Assembly: GCF_026319305.1 (NCBI RefSeq)
Contig: NZ_JAPDMV010000004.1
Span: 40,460 to 104,459 of the forward strand
Origin: Methylophaga sp. OBS4
GTDB taxonomy: Bacteria > Pseudomonadota > Gammaproteobacteria > Nitrosococcales > Methylophagaceae
Direction of reading: 5' to 3'
Length of the DNA: 64,000 nucleotides
Positions 33,062 through 45,841 of this stretch are shown in pieces. Position 1 is the first letter of the stretch. Each line of letters opens with the position of its first letter. The notes under the pieces were generated by a model, which worked only from the letters and a program-made list of their open reading frames with translations, was not told where the DNA came from and searched no databases. The translations under genes were made by a program, and so were the position numbers.

Positions 33062-33711
33062 TGGCGGCTGAGCCCTCTCTGTCGCAGCTGCAACAAGGCT
33101 GCGAAGCGCTCGATATTGAATTGAATTCTGAGCAGCAAACCAAGCTGCTCAGTTATCTCGCGCTGCTGCATAAATGGAATAAGGTCTACAATCTGACCTC
33201 TGTGCGTGACCCGGCACAAATGTTGTCACGCCATCTTCTGGACAGTCTGGCCGTATTGCCTTATTTGTCAGCAGCCTCATTGCTTGATGTAGGGACCGGC
33301 GCAGGTCTGCCGGGTATCCCTGTCGCTATCGCCAGTCCGCAAACCGCGGTCACTTTACTCGACAGTAATTCTAAAAAAACCCGTTTTCTACAGCAGGTCA
33401 AGGCAGAACTCGGCCTTGATAATGTCACGGTTGTGCATGGCCGGGTTGAACAGGTATCTTTACCCAAGTTTGCTATTATCACCGCTCGTGCATTTGCCAG
33501 CATTAGCGACATCATTGATTTGGCAGGCCAGCATTGTGAAAATGCGGGCAGGCTGGTATTGATGAAAGGTGTTTATCCGGACGAGGAGCTTCAGTTCGAG
33601 TCCGAGGCTTTTCGATTGCTTGATGTCGTATCGTTAAGAGTGCCGGGTTGCGAGGGTGAAAGACATTTGGTGAGACTGATTAAGGATAAAGGCTGTGCTC
33701 CTTCAAAGTGA
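33061..33711 (+). CDS. rsmG: 16S rRNA m7G527 methyltransferase RsmG
   Basis: A 216-residue SAM-dependent methyltransferase of the GidB family that modifies G527 of 16S rRNA. Visible: KWNKVYNLTS and SRHLLDSLAVLP near the N-terminus, SAM loop LLDVGTGAGLPGIPVAI, and TARAFASI. The ATG at 33061 overlaps the mnmG stop by one base, so translation is coupled. Confidence 0.97.
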   Translation: MAAEPSLSQLQQGCEALDIELNSEQQTKLLSYLALLHKWNKVYNLTSVRDPAQMLSRHLLDSLAVLPYLSAASLLDVGTGAGLPGIPVAIASPQTAVTLLDSNSKKTRFLQQVKAELGLDNVTVVHGRVEQVSLPKFAIITARAFASISDIIDLAGQHCENAGRLVLMKGVYPDEELQFESEAFRLLDVVSLRVPGCEGERHLVRLIKDKGCAPSK

Positions 33712-33760
33712 TATTTTGGTATTCAGTTGGTCTGTCAGTGTTCTGGGCAAGGAGCATTAG

Positions 33761-34531
33761 ATGGGAAATATATTCGCGGTGACCAACCAGAAAGGCGGCG
33801 TCGGTAAGACCACCACCACGGTAAATTTGGCAGCGTCATTGGCCGAATATGGCAAGAAAGTGCTGTTGATTGATCTGGATCCGCAAGGCAATGCCACCAC
33901 CGGCTGCGGACTGGATAAAAACGAGCTGCAAAACAGCAGTTATGACGTCATCATGGCGGAAGCGCGTGCTGTTGATACCATTATTCGCGCCGGAGATCTG
34001 GGCTTTGATGTGATGCCCACCAATTCCGATCTGACCGCTGCCGAAGTCGAACTGCTGGAAACCAAACTCCGCGAGCATCGGCTGCGCCTTGCGCTGGAGT
34101 CGACGCGTGAGAAGTATGACTACATTCTGATTGACTGCCCGCCTTCGTTAAGTATGCTTACCGTTAATGCGCTGGTGGCATCACAGGGCATTTTGATTCC
34201 GATTCAATGTGAATATTACGCATTGGAGGGGCTGTCTTCACTGCTCAAGACGATTGAGCGGGTCAAGCAACGGGCTAATCCGACGCTGGAAATAACCGGT
34301 CTGCTCAGAACCATGTTTGATGCCCGCAATAATCTTGCAAATCAGGTGTCGCGTCAGCTAACCAGTCATTTCGCAGAAAAAGTTTTCCACTCGATCATTC
34401 CACGAAATGTCCGGCTGGCAGAGGCGCCCAGTCATGGTTTGCCGGTGTTGAATTATGACCGTGCCTCGCGAGGTTCCATTGCTTACATGGCATTGGCCAG
34501 CGAATTTATGCGACGACAGCAACAACAATAA
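33761..34531 (+). CDS. parA: Chromosome partitioning ATPase ParA (Soj)
   Basis: A 256-residue deviant Walker ATPase. The P-loop KGGVGKTTTTVNLA is at about 11-24, with DLDPQGNATTG and the IDCPPSL segment following. It binds DNA as an ATP dimer and, with ParB at parS, segregates replication origins. GGAGCATTAG lies before the ATG. parB starts within its stop (TAATG). Confidence 0.97.
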   Translation: MGNIFAVTNQKGGVGKTTTTVNLAASLAEYGKKVLLIDLDPQGNATTGCGLDKNELQNSSYDVIMAEARAVDTIIRAGDLGFDVMPTNSDLTAAEVELLETKLREHRLRLALESTREKYDYILIDCPPSLSMLTVNALVASQGILIPIQCEYYALEGLSSLLKTIERVKQRANPTLEITGLLRTMFDARNNLANQVSRQLTSHFAEKVFHSIIPRNVRLAEAPSHGLPVLNYDRASRGSIAYMALASEFMRRQQQQ

Positions 34532-35415
34532 TGGCTGAGACGACAGGTAATCCGATGGTGAGTAAAAAAAGAGGTTTAGGCAGAGGGCTGGATGCCTTGC
34601 TGGCCGATGTACATCAAGTAGAAAACACTAATCTTGATGATAGCCTGCAACATTTTCCTCTGGATATGATTCAACCGGGCAAATATCAACCCCGGGTTGA
34701 TATGTCTCAGGAATCACTGGAAGAGCTGGCAGACTCGATCAGGGCGCAAGGTCTGGTTCAGCCGATCGTGGTGCGTCCTGTCGGAGAAGGCCGCTATGAA
34801 ATTGTCGCTGGTGAACGCCGCTGGCGGGCATCCAGAATGGCGGGTCTGCAGAGCGTGCCGGTATTAATCAAGGATGTTTCTGATCGTAATGCGATAGCCA
34901 TGGCGCTGATTGAAAACATTCAGCGCGAAAACCTCAATCCGATGGAAGAAGCCAATGCCTTGTTCCGTCTGCGCGAAGAATTTGAACTGACCCATCAGCA
35001 GGCTGCAGAGGCTGTGGGTAAATCCCGTGCTTCAGTCACCAATCTGCTCAGATTGCGCAATCTGAATGATGCGGTAAAAAAACTGGTGGAAAACTGTGAC
35101 CTGGAAATGGGGCACGCCCGTGCATTATTAGCATTGGAAGGGGAAGTCCAGACAGACACAGCCGGCCAGATCGTGGAAAAAGGTTTATCGGTTCGTGAAA
35201 CTGAACAGCTGATCAGAAGACTGCTTAACCCGAAGAAAGCACAACAGAAACAGTCGGATAGCGACCTGGAAGAAATTAGTGAAATCGAGCAGTTCATCAA
35301 ACAGAAACTGGACTCGGCATTCAGCATCAAACACAACGCCAGTGGCAAGGGCAGATTGGTCATTAATTACAGAAATGTCGATGAATTGAAGAAAATAATC
35401 AAAAGAATAAAGTAA
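34531..35415 (+). CDS. parB: Chromosome partitioning protein ParB (Spo0J)
   Basis: A 294-residue CTPase/DNA-binding protein. N-terminal KRGLGRGLDALL binds ParA; then the CTP-binding ParB domain with GERRWRAS and ENIQRENLNPMEEA, a KorB-type helix-turn-helix around 150-190, and a C-terminal dimerisation domain. No good parS site was seen in this window. The atp operon promoter begins right after its stop. Confidence 0.97.
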   Translation: MAETTGNPMVSKKRGLGRGLDALLADVHQVENTNLDDSLQHFPLDMIQPGKYQPRVDMSQESLEELADSIRAQGLVQPIVVRPVGEGRYEIVAGERRWRASRMAGLQSVPVLIKDVSDRNAIAMALIENIQRENLNPMEEANALFRLREEFELTHQQAAEAVGKSRASVTNLLRLRNLNDAVKKLVENCDLEMGHARALLALEGEVQTDTAGQIVEKGLSVRETEQLIRRLLNPKKAQQKQSDSDLEEISEIEQFIKQKLDSAFSIKHNASGKGRLVINYRNVDELKKIIKRIK

Positions 35416-35428
35416 GCAAAGAATTTCA

Positions 35429-35458
35429 TTGACCGGGTCCGCGGCGAGTCTTTATAAT
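35429..35458 (+). promoter_or_regulatory. Sigma-70 promoter of the atp operon
   Basis: TTGACC at 35429-35434 and a perfect TATAAT at 35453-35458, 18 bases apart, upstream of atpI. Confidence 0.75.
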
Positions 35459-35501
35459 GCCGTGATTTGCTTAAGGCAAAAATACACTCCAGCAGGTTTC
35501 G

Positions 35502-36754
<1,253 letters not shown>

Positions 36755-36800
36755 GTCTGAGTTTGGTTTTAATTTAAATTTTTCATTTAGTCTTTTTTAG

Positions 36801-37040
<240 letters not shown>

Positions 37041-37089
37041 TTCGAAAACTACGTTTTAAACCATTTAGCGATAAATAAGAGGTACAGGC

Positions 37090-37560
37090 ATGAATATCAA
37101 TGCAACCTTGATAGGCCAGGCAATTGCATTCCTGTTGTTCATCGGCTTTTGCATGAAATATGTATGGCCGCCCATCATGCATGCGTTGGAAGAGCGTAAA
37201 AAGAAAATTGCTGATGGTCTGGCTGCTGCAGAACGTGGCAGACACGAACAGGAACTGGCTGAGAAGCGTGCACAAAAAGTTATCCATGAAGCAAAAGAGC
37301 AAGCGAGTGAAATTATTTCGCAAGCTCAGCGCCGTGGTAACGAAATTGTGGATGAATCCAAAGATAATGCCCGTGTTGAAGGTGACCGCATTCTGACTTC
37401 TGCGAAAGCGGAAATCGAACAGGAAGCGAACCGTGCCCGTGATGAACTGAAATCACAGGTCGGTAGTGTTGCCTTGGCAGGAGCGAGCAAAATTCTTGGC
37501 CGTGAAATTGATGAAAAGGCCCATACCGATTTGTTAGACGAATTGGTAAGCCGAATCTAG
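37090..37560 (+). CDS. atpF: ATP synthase F0 subunit b
   Basis: A 156-residue protein with one N-terminal membrane helix (about 5-25, ending MKYVWPPI) followed by a long charged coiled coil that forms the peripheral stalk. The length equals that of E. coli b. atpH follows after 12 bases. Confidence 0.96.
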   Translation: MNINATLIGQAIAFLLFIGFCMKYVWPPIMHALEERKKKIADGLAAAERGRHEQELAEKRAQKVIHEAKEQASEIISQAQRRGNEIVDESKDNARVEGDRILTSAKAEIEQEANRARDELKSQVGSVALAGASKILGREIDEKAHTDLLDELVSRI

Positions 37561-37572
37561 AGGAAAGTTAGG

Positions 37573-38106
37573 ATGGCAGAAGCAATAACCATCGCTCGTC
37601 CCTATGCAAACGCGGCTTTCGCGATTGCACAGGAAAAAGGCGAGTTGAAGGCGTGGTCTGACCTGCTTGCGGTTCTGGCGCAATGCGTCGCAGATCCTGA
37701 AATGCAATCCATAATCACTAGCCCTGCGGTAAGTGACGAGCAAATTGTTTCGTTAATGGCGGATATTGCTGGCGAAACAATGACTAAAGATGCCCGTAAC
37801 TTCCTGTCATTGCTGGCAGAAAACAACCGTCTGATGTTGCTGACGCACATCACCGTTCTCTTCGAAGCCTTGCGCGCGGAAGCTGAAAAATCCATGACCG
37901 CCGATGTCATTTCGGCGCGAACACTGACACCAGAGCAGGAAGGCAAGATTTCAGCTGCGCTGAAACAGCGCCTGGGTCGTGATATCACGCTCAATGCCAG
38001 TGTTGATGAAAGCTTGTTAGGCGGTGCAATCATTCGTGCAGGGGATCTGGTTATTGATGGTTCTGCCTTGGGTAAACTGAACAGACTGGCCAGCGCTATT
38101 AACTAA
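37573..38106 (+). CDS. atpH: ATP synthase F1 subunit delta
   Basis: A 177-residue subunit that joins the peripheral stalk to the F1 head. It shows the family N-terminus [15 protein letters not shown] and the C-terminal [20 protein letters not shown] segment. Position between atpF and atpA agrees. Confidence 0.97.
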   Translation: MAEAITIARPYANAAFAIAQEKGELKAWSDLLAVLAQCVADPEMQSIITSPAVSDEQIVSLMADIAGETMTKDARNFLSLLAENNRLMLLTHITVLFEALRAEAEKSMTADVISARTLTPEQEGKISAALKQRLGRDITLNASVDESLLGGAIIRAGDLVIDGSALGKLNRLASAIN

Positions 38107-38131
38107 GCGGCCCGTTATAGAGGAAACAGAG

Positions 38132-39673
38132 ATGCAACTGAATTCAGCAGAAATCAGTGACCTGATCAAAAAGCGTATCGAAAGCTTTGATGGGGCCACT
38201 GAAGCGCGTACAGAAGGTACCGTAGTTGGTGTGACCGACGGTATTGTTCGTATTCATGGCTTAGCCGATGTTATGTCAGGGGAAATGCTTGAATTCCCGG
38301 GCAACACTTTCGGTATGGCCCTTAACCTTGAGCGTGACTCAGTCGGTGCAGTAGTACTGGGCGCCTATCAACACATTTCAGAAGGCGACAAAGTAAAATG
38401 TACCGGTCGTATTCTGGAAGTCCCTACCGGTGAAGCCCTGTTGGGTCGTGTTGTTAACTCTCTGGGTAAGCCGATTGACGGTAAAGGTGATATCACCGCT
38501 GAAAGCTCTTCTCCAATCGAGAAAGTGGCACCCGGCGTAATCGCTCGTCAATCAGTTGATCAACCTATCCAGACTGGTTTGAAATCAGTTGACTCAATGA
38601 TTCCTGTCGGTCGTGGCCAGCGTGAGCTGATCATCGGTGACCGTCAAACCGGTAAAACAGCGATTGCGGTTGATACCATCATCAACCAGAAAGGTACAGG
38701 CGTTAAATGTATCTATGTTGCGATTGGTCAGAAAGCTTCTTCTATTGCGAACGTTGTTCGCAAGCTGGAAGAGCATGATGCTTTGGGTCATACCATCATC
38801 GTTGCCGCTTCGGCCTCTGACTCAGCAGCGCTGCAATTTATTGCACCGTACGCCGGTTGCTCCATGGGCGAATACTTCCGTGATAAAGGTGAAGACGCGC
38901 TAATCATCTATGATGATTTGACCAAACAGGCCTGGGCTTACCGTCAGGTATCGCTGTTGTTGCGTCGTCCACCTGGTCGTGAAGCTTATCCTGGTGACGT
39001 TTTCTATCTTCACTCGCGTCTGCTGGAACGTGCAGCGCGTGTTAACGCTGACTACGTTGAGCAAATTACTAACGGTAAAGTAAAAGGCAAAACAGGATCT
39101 CTGACTGCATTGCCTATTATCGAAACCCAAGCGGGTGACGTATCAGCATTCGTGCCGACCAACGTTATTTCGATTACCGACGGCCAGATCTTCCTGGAAA
39201 CTGACCTGTTCAACTCCGGTATCCGCCCTGCGATTAACGCGGGTCTGTCGGTATCGCGTGTAGGTGGTGCAGCGCAAACCAAGATCATCAAAAAACTGGG
39301 TGGTGGTATTCGTCTTGATTTGGCTCAGTATCGTGAATTGGCGGCTTTCGCCCAGTTTGCATCTGACCTGGATGAAACAACCCGTGCGCAAATCAGCCGT
39401 GGTCAACGTGTGACCGAATTGATGAAACAACCTCAGTATCAACCTCTGTCAGTAGCTGAAATGGCGGTTTCCCTGTTCTCGGCTAACGAAGGTTTCCTGG
39501 ACGATGTTGAAATCAACAAAGTCGGTTCTTTTGAAGCGGCATTGCTTTCATATATGCGTTCAAACCATGCGGACTTGATGAAGAACCTTAACGACACCGG
39601 TAACTTTAATGACGACATTGCAGGCCAGCTTAAATCTGCAATCGAGAGCTTTAAAACAACCGGAAGCTGGTAA
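38132..39673 (+). CDS. atpA: ATP synthase F1 subunit alpha
   Basis: A 513-residue non-catalytic nucleotide-binding subunit. Walker A is GDRQTGKTA near 169-177, Walker B LIIYDDL, and the signature [17 protein letters not shown] is present. Three copies alternate with beta in F1. GAGGAAAC precedes the ATG. Confidence 0.98.
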   Translation: MQLNSAEISDLIKKRIESFDGATEARTEGTVVGVTDGIVRIHGLADVMSGEMLEFPGNTFGMALNLERDSVGAVVLGAYQHISEGDKVKCTGRILEVPTGEALLGRVVNSLGKPIDGKGDITAESSSPIEKVAPGVIARQSVDQPIQTGLKSVDSMIPVGRGQRELIIGDRQTGKTAIAVDTIINQKGTGVKCIYVAIGQKASSIANVVRKLEEHDALGHTIIVAASASDSAALQFIAPYAGCSMGEYFRDKGEDALIIYDDLTKQAWAYRQVSLLLRRPPGREAYPGDVFYLHSRLLERAARVNADYVEQITNGKVKGKTGSLTALPIIETQAGDVSAFVPTNVISITDGQIFLETDLFNSGIRPAINAGLSVSRVGGAAQTKIIKKLGGGIRLDLAQYRELAAFAQFASDLDETTRAQISRGQRVTELMKQPQYQPLSVAEMAVSLFSANEGFLDDVEINKVGSFEAALLSYMRSNHADLMKNLNDTGNFNDDIAGQLKSAIESFKTTGSW

Positions 39674-39687
39674 TCGGAGCATAAGTC

Positions 39688-40554
39688 ATGGCTAGCGGTA
39701 AAGAGATACGGACTCAAATCGGCAGCATCAAGAACACGCAGAAGATCACCTCTGCGATGGAGATGGTTGCTGCGAGTAAAATGCGTAAGGCTCAAGATCG
39801 CATGGCAGCGACGCGCCCTTATTCAGACAAAATCTATAATGTTATCCAGCATCTGGCCTTCGCCCATCCTGAGTACAAACATCCGTACCTGCAGGATCGT
39901 GAAGAAACCAAACGTGTTGGTTACATTATTGTTTCTTCTGATCGTGGACTTTGTGGCGGTCTGAACAACAACCTGTTCAAAACTGTCCTGACTGAGATTA
40001 AAGATAAGTCAGATAAAGGGTTGGAAGTGGATGTCTGCACCATCGGTCAGAAAGCATCCAACTTCTTCAGCAGACTTCCTGTTAACCATGCCGGACAATC
40101 TGTACAGCTGGGTGACGCTCCGCATCCCCACGAATTAATCGGTACAGTCAAAGTCATGCTGGATGCGTATAACGAAGGCCGAATTGACAGCCTTTACCTT
40201 GTTTATAACGAGTTTGTGAACACGATGACTCAGGAAGACAAGATTGTACGTTTGTTACCGGCCAAGCCTGAAAAACCGAGCAAAGAGCTGTCTCATCACT
40301 GGGACTATATTTACGAACCTGATGCAAAAGAAGTACTGGATAACCTGCTGGTCCGTTACATCGAGTCTCTGGTTTACCAGGGTGTTGTTGAGAATATTGC
40401 CTGCGAACAGGCTTCTCGTATGATTGCGATGAAAAACGCAACCGACAACGCCGGTAACCTTATCGATGACTTGCAACTGGTTTACAACAAAGCTCGACAA
40501 GCTGCGATTACGCAAGAGATATCCGAGATTGTTGCAGGTGCCGCTGCGGTATAA
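39688..40554 (+). CDS. atpG: ATP synthase F1 subunit gamma
   Basis: The 288-residue rotor subunit. N-terminal helix motif [26 protein letters not shown] and C-terminal signature [19 protein letters not shown] form the coiled coil that turns inside the alpha-beta ring. It lies 14 bases after atpA. Confidence 0.98.
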   Translation: MASGKEIRTQIGSIKNTQKITSAMEMVAASKMRKAQDRMAATRPYSDKIYNVIQHLAFAHPEYKHPYLQDREETKRVGYIIVSSDRGLCGGLNNNLFKTVLTEIKDKSDKGLEVDVCTIGQKASNFFSRLPVNHAGQSVQLGDAPHPHELIGTVKVMLDAYNEGRIDSLYLVYNEFVNTMTQEDKIVRLLPAKPEKPSKELSHHWDYIYEPDAKEVLDNLLVRYIESLVYQGVVENIACEQASRMIAMKNATDNAGNLIDDLQLVYNKARQAAITQEISEIVAGAAAV

Positions 40555-40563
40555 CTGAGATAA

Positions 40564-41979
<1,416 letters not shown>

Positions 41980-41997
41980 CCCCCCGGGAGGTAGCAC

Positions 41998-42423
41998 ATG
42001 GCTATGACTATCCATGTTGACATTGTTAGTGCTGAGCAAGAGATCTTTTCAGGTCTGGTAGAAGCGGTTTTTGCTCCGGCAAAAATGGGTGAAGTGGGTA
42101 TTTACCCTCGTCACACCCCACTGTTAACGCAACTGAAACCAGGCGAAGTACGTGTGCTGAAAAGCAACGGTGAAGAAGAGCAATATTACGTCTCCGGCGG
42201 TATGCTTGAAGTTCAGCCACATGTTGTGACTGTTCTGGCGGATACTGCAATGCGTGCTGCTGATGTTGATGAAGCGGCAGCTTTGCAGGCCAAAGCTGAT
42301 GCAGAACGTGCACTGAAAGATAAAAGTGCGAAGAAAGACCTTGCCGAAGCCCAGAAAGAACTGGCCGAAGCAATGGCGCAATTGCGTGCTATCGAGCGTA
42401 TGAGAAAAGGCAAGGGACACTAA
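41998..42423 (+). CDS. atpC: ATP synthase F1 subunit epsilon
   Basis: The 141-residue last gene of the operon. The N-terminal beta sandwich ([32 protein letters not shown]) and a two-helix C-terminal domain are seen; the latter can inhibit ATP hydrolysis. GGGAGG lies upstream of the ATG and an intrinsic terminator follows directly. Confidence 0.97.
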   Translation: MAMTIHVDIVSAEQEIFSGLVEAVFAPAKMGEVGIYPRHTPLLTQLKPGEVRVLKSNGEEEQYYVSGGMLEVQPHVVTVLADTAMRAADVDEAAALQAKADAERALKDKSAKKDLAEAQKELAEAMAQLRAIERMRKGKGH

Positions 42424-42445
42424 TCCCAAGCCACATCAATAAAGA

Positions 42446-42476
42446 AAGGCTGTCTTCGGACGGCCTTTTTTTTTTT
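42446..42476 (+). terminator. Intrinsic terminator of the atp operon
   Basis: Stem AAGGCTGTC / GACGGCCTT with a TTCG tetraloop (42446-42467), followed by an unbroken run of T to 42476. Confidence 0.93.
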
Positions 42477-42487
42477 GCCTTTTAAAA

Positions 42488-42690
42488 AATGAATTAACCA
42501 CAGAGGCGCAGAAGGTTTGGAGGAAATAGACAAGCATGCTTTCTATTTCGAGTCTTATCACTACCCCCGGAACAAAGGCTTGTCATATGTGTTCATGGTT
42601 CGACATGCTCACCACGAACGGTGTGACGCTTATCTCGATCATTATTTCCGTTCGCTCTGAGCTTGTCGAAGGGTGCCTCAGTGGTTCATT
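42488..42690. repeat. Composite palindromic repeat between atpC and glmU
   Basis: Outer arms near AACCACAGAGGC (42488-42507) and GCCTCAGTGGTT (42675-42690) are inverted copies. Inside, GGTTCGACATGCTCACCACG (42597 on) is inverted to CTGAGCTTGTCGAAGGG (ending 42673), the widespread TTCGACNNGCTCA type of intergenic repeat. There is no coding frame. The 326-base gap is otherwise empty except for glmU start signals. Confidence 0.75.
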
Positions 42691-42749
42691 TCAGAATCGT
42701 GAATATCAATCTGCTAGAATGCATCTTTTGAATTAACAACAAGCCGTTT

Positions 42750-44117
42750 ATGTCACTATCCATCATCATCCTCGCCGCCGGTAAAGGCACCCGCATGAAA
42801 TCCAACAAGCCCAAGGTCATGCACACCTTGGGTGGCAAGCCTTTACTGCAACATGTGGTCGATACCGCCAAAAAGCTCAATCCCACCGAACTTGCTGTTG
42901 TCTGCGGCAATGGCGCCAGCGACGTTGTGCCTTACCTTGAAGGCCAAGGGATTCAGACCGCTATCCAGCATGAGCAAAAAGGCACCGGTCATGCGGTTGA
43001 GCAGGCTAAGGATTATTTCCAGAACAGTGATCAGGTTTTGGTGCTGTATGGCGATGTGCCGATGATTGAAATTGACACGCTGCAAGCCTTGATTGATGAA
43101 GGCGACAGCAACAGCCTCAAAGTGCTCACCGCTTTGCTGGATAACCCGACCGGCTATGGCCGCATTGTGCGCGACTTTGATGACAAGATGCTGCGCATTA
43201 CCGAAGAAAAAGATGCTGATGAAGAAACCAAGCTGATCAATGAGGTCAACACCGGCATTATGTGCATCCCGGCCAAGTGGCTGGATGAAGCTTTAACCAA
43301 GCTCGATAACAACAACGCCCAGGGCGAATATTACCTGACCGATCTGATTGCCCAGGCGGTCGAGCAGAGCATCGAGATTGACTCCGTTGTCTGTGAAGAC
43401 GAAATGGAAGTTGCTGGTGTTAATAACCGCGTGCAACTGGCCGAACTGGAAAGCTATTACCAGCAAAAACGCGCCACCGACTTGATGATGGCAGGGGTCA
43501 CTTTCCGTGATCCGGCCCGTGTCGATATCCGCGGCGAGATTACAGCCGGGCAGGATATTACCGTCGATATCAACGTCATCTTTGAAGGCAACAACACCAT
43601 TGCCGATAACGTCGAGATCGGTGCCAACTGCATCATTATCAATAGCGTGATTCACGAAGGCGCTGAAATTCTGCCCAACAGCATTATTGAAAATGCTGAA
43701 GTGGGCACTAACTGCTCTGTTGGCCCATTTGCCCGTCTGCGTCCGGGTACGGTGATGTCAGCCAAAGCCAAGGTCGGTAACTTCGTTGAAGTCAAAAATG
43801 CCAATATCGGCCTTGGCTCCAAGATCAACCACCTCAGCTATATTGGTGATACTGATATGGGCGCTGATGTGAATATCGGGGCGGGTACCATTACCTGTAA
43901 TTATGATGGGGCTAATAAGCATCGTACTATTATTGGTGATCGGGTGTTTGTGGGGTCTGATACTCAGTTGGTGGCACCTGTTATTGTTGAGGATGGGGCT
44001 ACTATTGGGGCTGGGTCTACTATTCGTAAGACGGCGCCTGCTGAGGCTTTGACTTTGACCGTTTCTAAGCAGAAGACGGTTGAGGGGTGGAAGAGGCCGG
44101 TTAAGAAAAAAAGCTAG
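42750..44117 (+). CDS. glmU: Bifunctional GlmU: N-acetylglucosamine-1-phosphate uridyltransferase / glucosamine-1-phosphate acetyltransferase
   Basis: A 455-residue enzyme making UDP-GlcNAc for peptidoglycan and LPS. The uridyltransferase half (1 to about 228) has LAAGKGTRMKS and YGDVPM; the acetyltransferase half is a left-handed beta helix of hexapeptides with NYDGANKHRT and a C-terminal tail. The last 70 or so codons (from about 43904) switch to a different codon style (many GGG, ACT, ATT, GTT, AAG) although the protein stays on-family, hinting at recombination or transfer of the 3' end. An orphan gene follows after 28 bases. Confidence 0.96.
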   Translation: MSLSIIILAAGKGTRMKSNKPKVMHTLGGKPLLQHVVDTAKKLNPTELAVVCGNGASDVVPYLEGQGIQTAIQHEQKGTGHAVEQAKDYFQNSDQVLVLYGDVPMIEIDTLQALIDEGDSNSLKVLTALLDNPTGYGRIVRDFDDKMLRITEEKDADEETKLINEVNTGIMCIPAKWLDEALTKLDNNNAQGEYYLTDLIAQAVEQSIEIDSVVCEDEMEVAGVNNRVQLAELESYYQQKRATDLMMAGVTFRDPARVDIRGEITAGQDITVDINVIFEGNNTIADNVEIGANCIIINSVIHEGAEILPNSIIENAEVGTNCSVGPFARLRPGTVMSAKAKVGNFVEVKNANIGLGSKINHLSYIGDTDMGADVNIGAGTITCNYDGANKHRTIIGDRVFVGSDTQLVAPVIVEDGATIGAGSTIRKTAPAEALTLTVSKQKTVEGWKRPVKKKS

Positions 44118-44145
44118 CTCGATTTAACCTCATGGAGGAGTGAAG

Positions 44146-45270
44146 ATGGATGCATTAATCAGTCTCATAGGTGATTTATTAAGTTCATTGTTTCATTCAA
44201 TTCCCACTGACCTTGCCTCTTGGAAGGATCTGGCTGTCATTATCAGAGATATCGCGGTTGGATTCTCAGCTGTTTACGCAATTTTCTTCGGCGCAAAGAA
44301 ATTAAAAGCTTATTTAGACGAGGACTTAAAGCAACGCATAAAAGAGACGCGTTCGTCTAATAAATCTACTAATGAGCTAGCTGTGTTACTCATTGAAGAG
44401 CTTGAGGAAAAGAACTTAAAACAAAAAGATATAAGGCCAATAACCGAAGTTGATATAGCTTCATTTAGAGAGCTTACAAAAGATCTCACTGAGAGGGCCA
44501 TAAATGCAAATGATACGACTCAAACATTAATCTTTCTTCTCAGGAGGGTGCTGATTGATTTACAGGTTAGTTTTGAAAAGGATGAGTTCAAGGAAAAAAT
44601 AGTTCTGAGTGATATTAACCGTTTTATCTATTTTGTATTGATCGAGGTTATGCATGACACTAGCAATATTCTTGAGATACCCAAAACTTCAAAAGCAAAG
44701 AATATTGGACTAAAAAGTACATTTGAATATTCAACAGGTGTAACTCTGAAGCATGACTCAAAAAATATCGAGAAGTTCTACAGATTAACGGAGATGTCTC
44801 GGAACGTCTTTCTGATACAAAGCATGTTGGTTCATCTAGGCTCTAATTATCCAGTTTTTAAAATGTTACAGAGATGCAGGGTTTATGTACCACTGTTACT
44901 TTGTGTAAAATATAATGAGATGGATATTTTAGCTTCAAGACCTGCCCTGCATTTGATTAGGGTTTCATTAGAACGAAAAAAATTCTTTATTTTTACCTAC
45001 TATAAAGCTGTTCAAGCATCGTACGCACCAATCAGTCGTAATGTAGTTTATTTGCAGGATAGAAAAGCTGTAGAAGCACATAAAGATCAGTTTTATGATC
45101 CCATTTTTAATGAAAAAGCCGACCCTAAGTTTTTTAAAGATTTTGTAATCAAGGGTAAACAAATAGTTAACATTAAACTTCAACCTGAACATTCAAAATT
45201 TCTTTGGGGCTATAAAAATTATGCTCTGAAGAGGTGGGTGCAGAAGAATGTTTATACCAATAATTTGTGA
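44146..45270 (+). CDS. Orphan membrane-anchored protein, AT-rich
   Basis: I do not recognise this 374-residue protein. The ATG at 44146 has GGAGG 7 bases upstream; an alternative GTG lies at 44140. One membrane segment is likely near residues 27-50 (DLAVIIRDIAVGFSAVYAIFF), followed by a basic and then acidic stretch and a large cytosolic part with many Lys, Phe and Tyr and no motif I can name. Base composition is clearly AT-richer than the neighbours and codons such as AAA, ATA and TTA are frequent, which suggests recent acquisition. Single gene, no partner in the same direction. A defence or surface role is possible but nothing shows it. Confidence 0.8.
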   Translation: MDALISLIGDLLSSLFHSIPTDLASWKDLAVIIRDIAVGFSAVYAIFFGAKKLKAYLDEDLKQRIKETRSSNKSTNELAVLLIEELEEKNLKQKDIRPITEVDIASFRELTKDLTERAINANDTTQTLIFLLRRVLIDLQVSFEKDEFKEKIVLSDINRFIYFVLIEVMHDTSNILEIPKTSKAKNIGLKSTFEYSTGVTLKHDSKNIEKFYRLTEMSRNVFLIQSMLVHLGSNYPVFKMLQRCRVYVPLLLCVKYNEMDILASRPALHLIRVSLERKKFFIFTYYKAVQASYAPISRNVVYLQDRKAVEAHKDQFYDPIFNEKADPKFFKDFVIKGKQIVNIKLQPEHSKFLWGYKNYALKRWVQKNVYTNNL

Positions 45271-45292
45271 GATTAAAAGAAGGAGGATCAAT

Positions 45293-45310
45293 AGGGTCAG
45301 ACACGATTGA
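45293..45310 (+). repeat. 18-base motif AGGGTCAGACACGATTGA (copy 1)
   Basis: Identical in inverted orientation to 53494-53511. The AGGGTCAGACACGATTGA-type sequence is often seen near REP-associated (Y1) transposase genes and REP sequences; no such gene is present here, so it may be a remnant. Confidence 0.6.
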
Positions 45311-45395
45311 AATTCGCCTTTTGAAATGAAAGAGTTCAACCAACTCGATCGTGATTGCCATCTGATTTGTGGAATTGGCAACCAGGCTTCTATTG

Positions 45396-45426
45396 CAAAA
45401 AGAAGCCCCATCAATTGACGGGGCTT
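45396..45426 (-). terminator. Intrinsic terminator of the osmB-like gene
   Basis: Stem AAGCCCC / GGGGCTT (45403-45409, 45420-45426) followed on the minus strand by CTTTTTGC. Confidence 0.8.
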
Positions 45427-45450
45427 AGTTGTGTGTTGGTGGCTGATAAA

Positions 45451-45666
45451 TCAGTCGCCAACTTCATGGCCTATGACACCGCCTACAGCAGCGCCACCGA
45501 CGGTTCCGACAGCACTGCCACCAGTTAAGACTGCACCCGTTACGGCGCCGATGCCTGCTCCTGCAGCAGTGCTTTTATCCTGACTCGACATGCCACTACA
45601 GGCGGCTAAGGTCAGTATTACCAAGGTAAGAAAGAGTCCAGTTGAAATGTGTTTACGAGCGTTCAT
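45451..45666 (-). CDS. osmB: OsmB-like glycine-zipper lipoprotein
   Basis: A 71-residue lipoprotein from the ATG at 45666. The signal peptide ends in the lipobox LAAC (Cys about 23), followed by SSQDKSTAAGAG and a Gly/Ala zipper ending AAVGGVIGHEVGD. This matches E. coli OsmB, an osmotically induced outer-membrane lipoprotein, closely in the C-terminal half. Small monocistronic unit with its own terminator. Confidence 0.85.
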   Translation of the reverse strand: MNARKHISTGLFLTLVILTLAACSGMSSQDKSTAAGAGIGAVTGAVLTGGSAVGTVGGAAVGGVIGHEVGD

Positions 45667-45841
45667 GATGTGTATCCCTAGGTTCGGCGGAAGATATCCA
45701 GCCGATATATTGAGTATACTCGCGATATTGATATGCAATACGGTTATATTCATAAAAAACATTTTAAAATCAATTATTTATTTCCAGTGCGACACATGGG
45801 TGAGACGTCGTATCAAGCGGTCAGATCACTTTATTTTATGG

